Shown here: in pieces, positions 59,501 through 64,000 of the stretch
Layout of the letters: every line of letters starts with the position of its first letter
Position numbering within the stretch: position 1 is the stretch's first letter
NCBI GenBank assembly: GCA_036971615.1
Contig: JAYKKR010000021.1
Coordinates: 620,001-684,000 of the forward strand
Reading direction: 5' to 3'
DNA: 64,000 nt
Source: Amyloporia xantha
Lineage: Eukaryota > Basidiomycota > Agaricomycetes > Polyporales > Adustoporiaceae
Program-made: the position numbers and the translations under genes
Notes under the pieces: generated by a model
The model's input: the letters and a program-made list of their open reading frames with translations, nothing else
The model's database searches: none
What the model was told of the DNA's origin: nothing

Positions 59501-60447
59501 TCTGCCAATGCTCCCATTTCTGCCAGAATACAGGTGTTGTCGTTGCAAAACAGTACTGGCCGTCTTTTCCAGCTTGGGCCTGACATTGGCGACAGCGAAG
59601 TTGATAACCTAGGGCGCATTCCTCGTACTGAATCCCGTGCAGCTCGCGATGTCCAGTCGTCGTCCAGCTGTCCCAGCGAACATCATTGCTGTCTGTTGTA
59701 TTGCACTGGGGGCATCGTCGCAGGTTGTCGTAGAAGAATGGATGTATGACATTCAGGGGCTTGAGGTATGTCGTTATTGGCTCTATAGTAGGTGTCGTAT
59801 TCCGTTTCTGAATATTAAAATATGTTGGCGGCAGAAAACGAGGCCCGTAGATGGGAACCTGGATCTTCAGAGCCGGTGGGACAGTATCCTTCCTCGCATT
59901 ACCGTGCACTTTCGTCTTGTCGTAAACCCAATTGACATATTCGACGACATGTGCTTCCCACTCGAGCTGAGGCTGTGAGCGGGACTGGGTCTGTCGATAC
60001 TTTTCCCAGTTCAAAATGCGACTGTTGACCTATCCTCAGGTGAGCCCCTTTTTTGTTTGACTAGCACAAAGTGTGGTATTTGACTCACATTGTTTTGCCA
60101 TTTCTCATCGAAGCTGGAACGTTCGACAGGAGGTAGGCTATTTTTTATAATTGATCGGATCACTGCAGGCTCAAAGGCAGACATAGCAGTCAGCCTTATG
60201 TTTTCGAGGTGCACAACCGTAGCAACAAGAGGATAAGAAAGCAGCGAGTGAGCCTGCGCTCAGCCGCCACGGCGATCATACCTATATTCGGTGCGGAAGC
60301 AAAGCGGCTTCCTGTAGTAAGCTCGCTACCCTTGAAACACTGACCACTGGCAGCTTGACGCATTTTCATGACGCCTAGAGTTTCCTTCACGTACTCGTCA
60401 CAACGGTTAACGTCTAAACGACAAGCCGATAGGAACTTTTGTCCCAC
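56552..60447 (-). pseudogene. U transposase, unit 3, 5' part
   Basis: All of the U transposase except its last exon and part of the preceding one. This copy has an intact core exon (58499-57519, through EGSHKGWN) and the longer T run near 57154. That run keeps MDGSTASSLHAFFKAG in frame with the following PVGSSEETPKD, whereas units 1 and 2 break there. It therefore gives the best guide to the true protein. The gene is disrupted by KDZ2. Confidence 0.83.
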
Positions 60448-61591
60448 AGAGTATCTTAAATCAAATTACCATATATCTGGTTCAGCAGCAGTTGTATAGC
60501 TTGTACGAATGCGAAAACATATTGCAATTATATACATTCTTTGAGTACTGACATGGGCGGGTATCATCTCCTAAGTCTGCTACTGTCTCTTCATGGCGCC
60601 AGAACAACACGACAAGAGTGGTGCAGGCAATCCGGCAACTTGAAGCTCAGGCTTCCTGGCAACCGTTCAAGTGAATAGTGCAGGGGATCGTGCGAGCCGG
60701 TGTTGTGAATAGGAGGTCATTTTCACAAAAATGATGCTTGAAACATCTTCATTACTAACTCGGCATTGGGACATCTACATCATGCGACCTTCACAAAACA
60801 CTTACATACCACGCCTATTATCCTGCGCAAATAAATTACATACTGTCCACTACTAACCTCCCGTCATTAGACACAAGTCCACTCACATTTTTGCTGAGAA
60901 GACATGATTCGCCAGACAGCGGGAGTCAAAGCAGCAGCGGGCGGCGTCGACAAGAATCCTCTGATGTGCCCATCCAACGGCCATACATTAACTAACTCTT
61001 CTATCACAGACTAATGCCGCACACATGTCCGAGCAGAATGCGCATATTAGTATCCCTGCAGGCACACCGACGATGTGCAGCTTACCATGCTCCGCCGACG
61101 GCTTGAGGATCACAGGGAGAGGGAGGTGTTGGTGTCAGACACAATTAGAATAAAAGCATCTATTATCATCAACAGGAATCGAGTGTCGGCACAACAAGCA
61201 CGCTCGGGGAAGTTCTGGAAGAAGTAATAATGATAGTCATCAATGCATCTGTTGAATCTGCATCACACCGGAGAAAGAAGACACCGCAGATTGAACTCAC
61301 CTAGTTCCTATACCAGGTAATGATAGGACAGCGAGAGAATAATGAACGGCCGCCCTCGATGTATTGTTCAACCAGAGGGTTGGTAATGTCAGAACACTGA
61401 ATCTGGACGAATCGGCGAACCATGGGTACGGTACAGCTTAAGCGATGAGACGCTCGCGAAGCCAGAGCGCATCAAACTCTCTGCTAGGCCCCGGAAAACC
61501 CTGGGCAGCAATCTGAGACGCGGGTGAAACCTCCCCAGGCATAAAAGCGCCCGCCTGCGGCGAGCAGCTCCCCTGGAATAACCATATTCTC
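60448..61591. other. U unit 3 non-coding end
   Basis: Same 1.1-kb region as in units 1 and 2. Now it is the sequence facing the CPA1 promoter. Confidence 0.6.
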
Positions 61592-61599
61592 AATTGAAT
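61592..61599. repeat. Direct repeat AATTGAAT, right copy of the U-array duplication
   Basis: Matches 146-153. Marks the right border of the transposon block. Confidence 0.65.
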
Positions 61600-61731
61600 A
61601 CAACGCGTGGCACGTGACATTCGATGACCTAATAGACCGCCACCCATGAAAAAATTTGAGTCACGACCTCAAGAGTGTTCATAACTCACCCGGTGACCAC
61701 AACCTGTTTCTTTGAGCGACCTCGCTCGTAC
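61600..61731 (+). promoter_or_regulatory. Remaining CPA1 upstream region
   Basis: Only about 130 bp separate the transposon block from the AAP uORF start. The promoter and 5' UTR start must lie here or partly in U unit 3. No TATA or CCAAT box stands out clearly. Confidence 0.5.
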
Positions 61732-61857
61732 ATGATTTTCACACAAAACACTCGCGACGAGTAAGTACTATACTTTGTTCAGATGGTTGGATTTTAGCTG
61801 ATTTTTCGCACTTCTAGCTACCTCAGCGATCTCGTATTCTCTCTCCTCAGCCATTAA
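61732..61857 (+). promoter_or_regulatory. Arginine attenuator peptide uORF, split by an intron
   Basis: ATG at 61732, exon to 61760, GTAAGT-AG intron 61761-61817, exon 61818-61857 ending TAA. The 22-residue peptide starts MIFTQNTRD and ends DYLSDLVFSLLSH. The DYLSD core is the hallmark of the AAP found upstream of fungal CPA1/arg-2 genes, where the nascent peptide stalls ribosomes in the presence of arginine and lowers CPA1 translation. The stop is 13 nt before the CPA1 ATG. The intron means that only spliced mRNA carries the full peptide. Confidence 0.93.
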
Positions 61858-61870
61858 GACATCATCCGTC

Positions 61871-63306
61871 ATGTTTGCTCGCCAACTCGTCCGTGCTCCT
61901 CGTTTCTATCGGGGTTTGGCAACACATGCTAGCCATATACCCAATCCCCTGCTACCTGCTGCTCTCCATCTCAAGACAGGCCAGTCATTTGCTGGCAAGT
62001 CGTTTGGTGCTCCTCGCAGTGTCTACGGGGAGACCGTGTTCTCCACGTCAATTACTTCCTGTGAGTGTAGTACAATGTTTTTCTTACTTTTCAGTACCAT
62101 CTGACACGCTTTGTAGACACGGAGTCGATGACGGATCCGTCATATCGTGGGCAGATCCTCGTCTTCACCACGCCGCTGATCGGCAACTACGGTGTTCCAC
62201 GCAACACTGCACCAGTCGACTCGCAAAATGTTGGCGTGGTGCTCGAGTCCGACGCCATCCAGTGTGCTGCTGTCGTGGTTGCTGACGTAGCAGAACGATT
62301 CTCACACCACTCCGCCGTCGAAAGTCTTGCATCGTGGTGTGCTCGCAGTGGGGTTCCAGGCATCACGGGCGTCGATACTCGTGCGATCACCCGTCTCCTG
62401 CGTGATCAGGGCACGACGCTTGGCCGACTCGCTGTCGGCCAGGACGCGTCGCTCTCCCCACCCAAGTCCGAAGAGTATTGGGACCCCACGACGGAGAACC
62501 TCGTCGCTCAAGTCTCCGCCCGCGCACCATATGAGCTTAACCCCACCGGCGACGTGAAGATTGCTGTCCTTGACTTTGGGGCGAAGGCAAACATCTTGCG
62601 CTCGCTAGTCCGCCGCGGTGCCGCGGTGACGGTCTTGCCCTGGGACTTCGACTTCAACACGATTCGCGACCGTTTCGACGGACTGTTCCTCTCAAATGGA
62701 CCGGGTGATCCGAACCACTGCATGCCCGCCGCGCTCAACCTCCGACGCACACTCGCCGAGTGGAACAAGCCGGTCTTCGGCATTTGCATGGGGCACCAAG
62801 TCATCGGGATGGCGGCGGGACTCGACGCGTACCGCATGACGTTCGGGAACCGTGGGCACAACCAGCCTGTGCTCGCCCTGGCGTCGTCGGGCTCGATCAA
62901 GGCAGGGCGCGTGTATGTCACGAGTCAGAACCACCAGTATGCGTTGCAGTTGCAGGACCCGTTCCCGAAGGGATGGGAGCCGTTCTTCATCAACTGCAAT
63001 GATTCGAGCGTGGAAGGGATCAAGAGCACCCCCGAGTCGGGCAAGAAGGTGTGGGGTGTACAATTCCACCCGGAGAGTGCGGGCGGGCCATTGGACACGA
63101 TCGAGGTGTGTCTTTGTCTTATGTGACTTGGTGATAACTGTTTCTGATGCATGCGTTCATATTTGTAGATGTTCACAGACTTCCTTGCGGAGTGTCGTGC
63201 TCATAAGCTTGAGCTCGGTCTGCGAACTGACGATGTCATGGGTGCAAAGCAGGAAGTGCCTTCCTTGGCCCGCGATGAGCCTCCACGAGTAGCGGTTGCT
63301 GCATAA
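61871..63306 (+). CDS. CPA1: Carbamoyl-phosphate synthase, arginine-specific, small subunit
   Basis: Exons 61871-62060, 62117-63105 and 63169-63306 give an intact 438-residue protein. The N-terminal 20 or so residues are Arg-rich with few acids, like a mitochondrial presequence. The small-subunit N-domain follows (TESMTDPSYRGQILVFTTPL, GVPGITGVDTRAITRLLRDQ). The class I glutamine amidotransferase domain is next, with FGICMGHQ (nucleophile Cys287), QFHPES (His381, Glu383) and LSNGPGDP. The enzyme releases ammonia from glutamine for the large subunit, giving carbamoyl phosphate for arginine synthesis. Length and motifs are normal for the family. Regulation by arginine is indicated by the AAP uORF. 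Confidence 0.97.
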
Positions 63307-63604
63307 TATGGGTCGTGGAGTGACTTCGTTGGCATCGTTGTGGCATCATTGCGAGTGGTTGTGTGGTTTTGGTTCCTTGTTTTAGTTTCACCAAAATGTA
63401 TCATAGGTCAGCTGTCTACGGAATGAGATTTTCACGATGATCTATGTGCCGGAATCATACATGAGTACATATCAAACATATTGAACACTAAAAAAGGACG
63501 GAAATCCTGTACACTGAAGTGGTATGTATACAATGTGGGGAATACAATGCAAATAAATTAGGTGAACTTTGTGCATTCTGACTCTCAACCCTCGTCCAGG
63601 ACCC
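63307..63604. other. CPA1 3' flank, convergent intergenic region
   Basis: About 300 bp between two convergent genes, AT-richer than the coding sequence. It holds both 3' ends. No clear polyadenylation signal recognised. Confidence 0.6.
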
Positions 63605-64000
63605 TCATCGTTTCCGAGTTCTGCTTTTCGCGCCTACCTTCGCGCGTGGCTTCTTCGCCGCCCTTGAGGGACCCTCCATCACCTCCACATCGTTATTTCC
63701 AACGCTCGACGTCGCCTTCCGCTTCCCGCTCGCACTCCCCAGACTGTTCAGATCAAAACTGTCCACGTCGATCACTTCAGGCGCCGTCGTCGATGTCGAC
63801 ACGGAAAGCCGGCTCAGTGGGTGCTGCTGCGCGGGGCTCTGGCGGAGGGACGACACGGAGCTGGGTCCGGACCCCTGCACAGAAGCACGAGTTGACCGCG
63901 CGGAAGGCGCGGGCGAGGCTTTGCGCGAGGACGCCTGCCCCTGGCCCTGGTTGGCGTATGCAGTGCTCATCCCGGCCTCGTCCTCCTGGTCCGTTCCCCT
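63605..64000 (-). CDS. C-terminal part of an unidentified basic, Ser-rich protein
   Basis: Minus-strand frame open from the window edge to the stop at 63605; it continues beyond 64000 (TDQEDEAG precedes the first internal Met). Low-complexity Ser/Pro/Gln sequence, an acidic EVIDVDSFDLNSL stretch (similar in feel to a SUMO-interacting motif) and a Lys/Arg-rich tail (KKPRAKVGAKSRTRKR) suggest a nuclear protein. Family not recognisable from this part. Confidence 0.6.
   Translation of the reverse strand, partial: RGTDQEDEAGMSTAYANQGQGQASSRKASPAPSARSTRASVQGSGPSSVSSLRQSPAQQHPLSRLSVSTSTTAPEVIDVDSFDLNSLGSASGKRKATSSVGNNDVEVMEGPSRAAKKPRAKVGAKSRTRKR

Larger units (their letters stand above)
36604..61591. 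mobile_element. U element, unit 3 (interrupted by KDZ2)
   Basis: Third copy. After removing KDZ2 and one 7-bp duplication it is 6006 bp. It ends ATAACCATATTCTC at 61591, directly followed by the AATTGAAT duplication and then unique sequence upstream of CPA1. Confidence 0.88.

Overview
The window is a fungal nuclear locus, most likely from an agaricomycete mushroom (Basidiomycota). The reasons are short introns of about 45 to 60 nt, two KDZ (Kyakuja-Dileera-Zisupton) transposases with CxC2-type cysteine clusters, a transposon-borne TET/JBP dioxygenase, a DUF6589-type protein, and a carbamoyl-phosphate synthase small-subunit gene (CPA1) with a fungal arginine attenuator peptide (AAP) uORF.

Nearly the whole window (about 146-61599) is one nested block of DNA transposons. 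The ground layer is a head-to-tail array of three copies of a 6.0-kb element, here called U: unit 1 at 148-30596, unit 2 at 30597-36603, unit 3 at 36604-61591. The array is flanked by an 8-bp direct repeat (146-153 and 61592-61599). Each unit carries one minus-strand gene for a DDE-like transposase. Three other elements sit inside the units, and each has its empty site preserved in a sister unit. (1) A 7.0-kb TIR element at 234-7276 has a 9-bp duplication and encodes a RecQ-like helicase and a DUF6589 protein from a shared central promoter. (2) KDZ1, 17.4 kb at 10584-27969, has a 7-bp duplication. It carries a transposase and at least five other genes, and GGATAATCC motif arrays at both ends. 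(3) KDZ2, 19.0 kb at 37570-56544, also has a 7-bp duplication. It carries a transposase, a TET/JBP dioxygenase, an HMG-box-like protein, a zinc-cluster protein and two further proteins. It has inverted arrays of about 91-bp repeats at its ends and is saturated with the hexamer ATGGCG/CGCCAT.

The right flank holds the host gene CPA1 (61871-63306). Its AAP uORF (61732-61857) is split by an intron. The transposon block ends about 130 bp upstream of this uORF, inside what should be the CPA1 promoter. The C-terminal part of an unidentified minus-strand gene closes the window.

Many transposon genes are interrupted only by single-base length differences in short homopolymer runs. The U copies also differ from one another mostly in such runs. 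I read most of these as probable consensus errors rather than decay, so most genes may be intact. Gene models were built by hand from splice sites and reading-frame continuity. Family names come from recognised motifs and were not searched.
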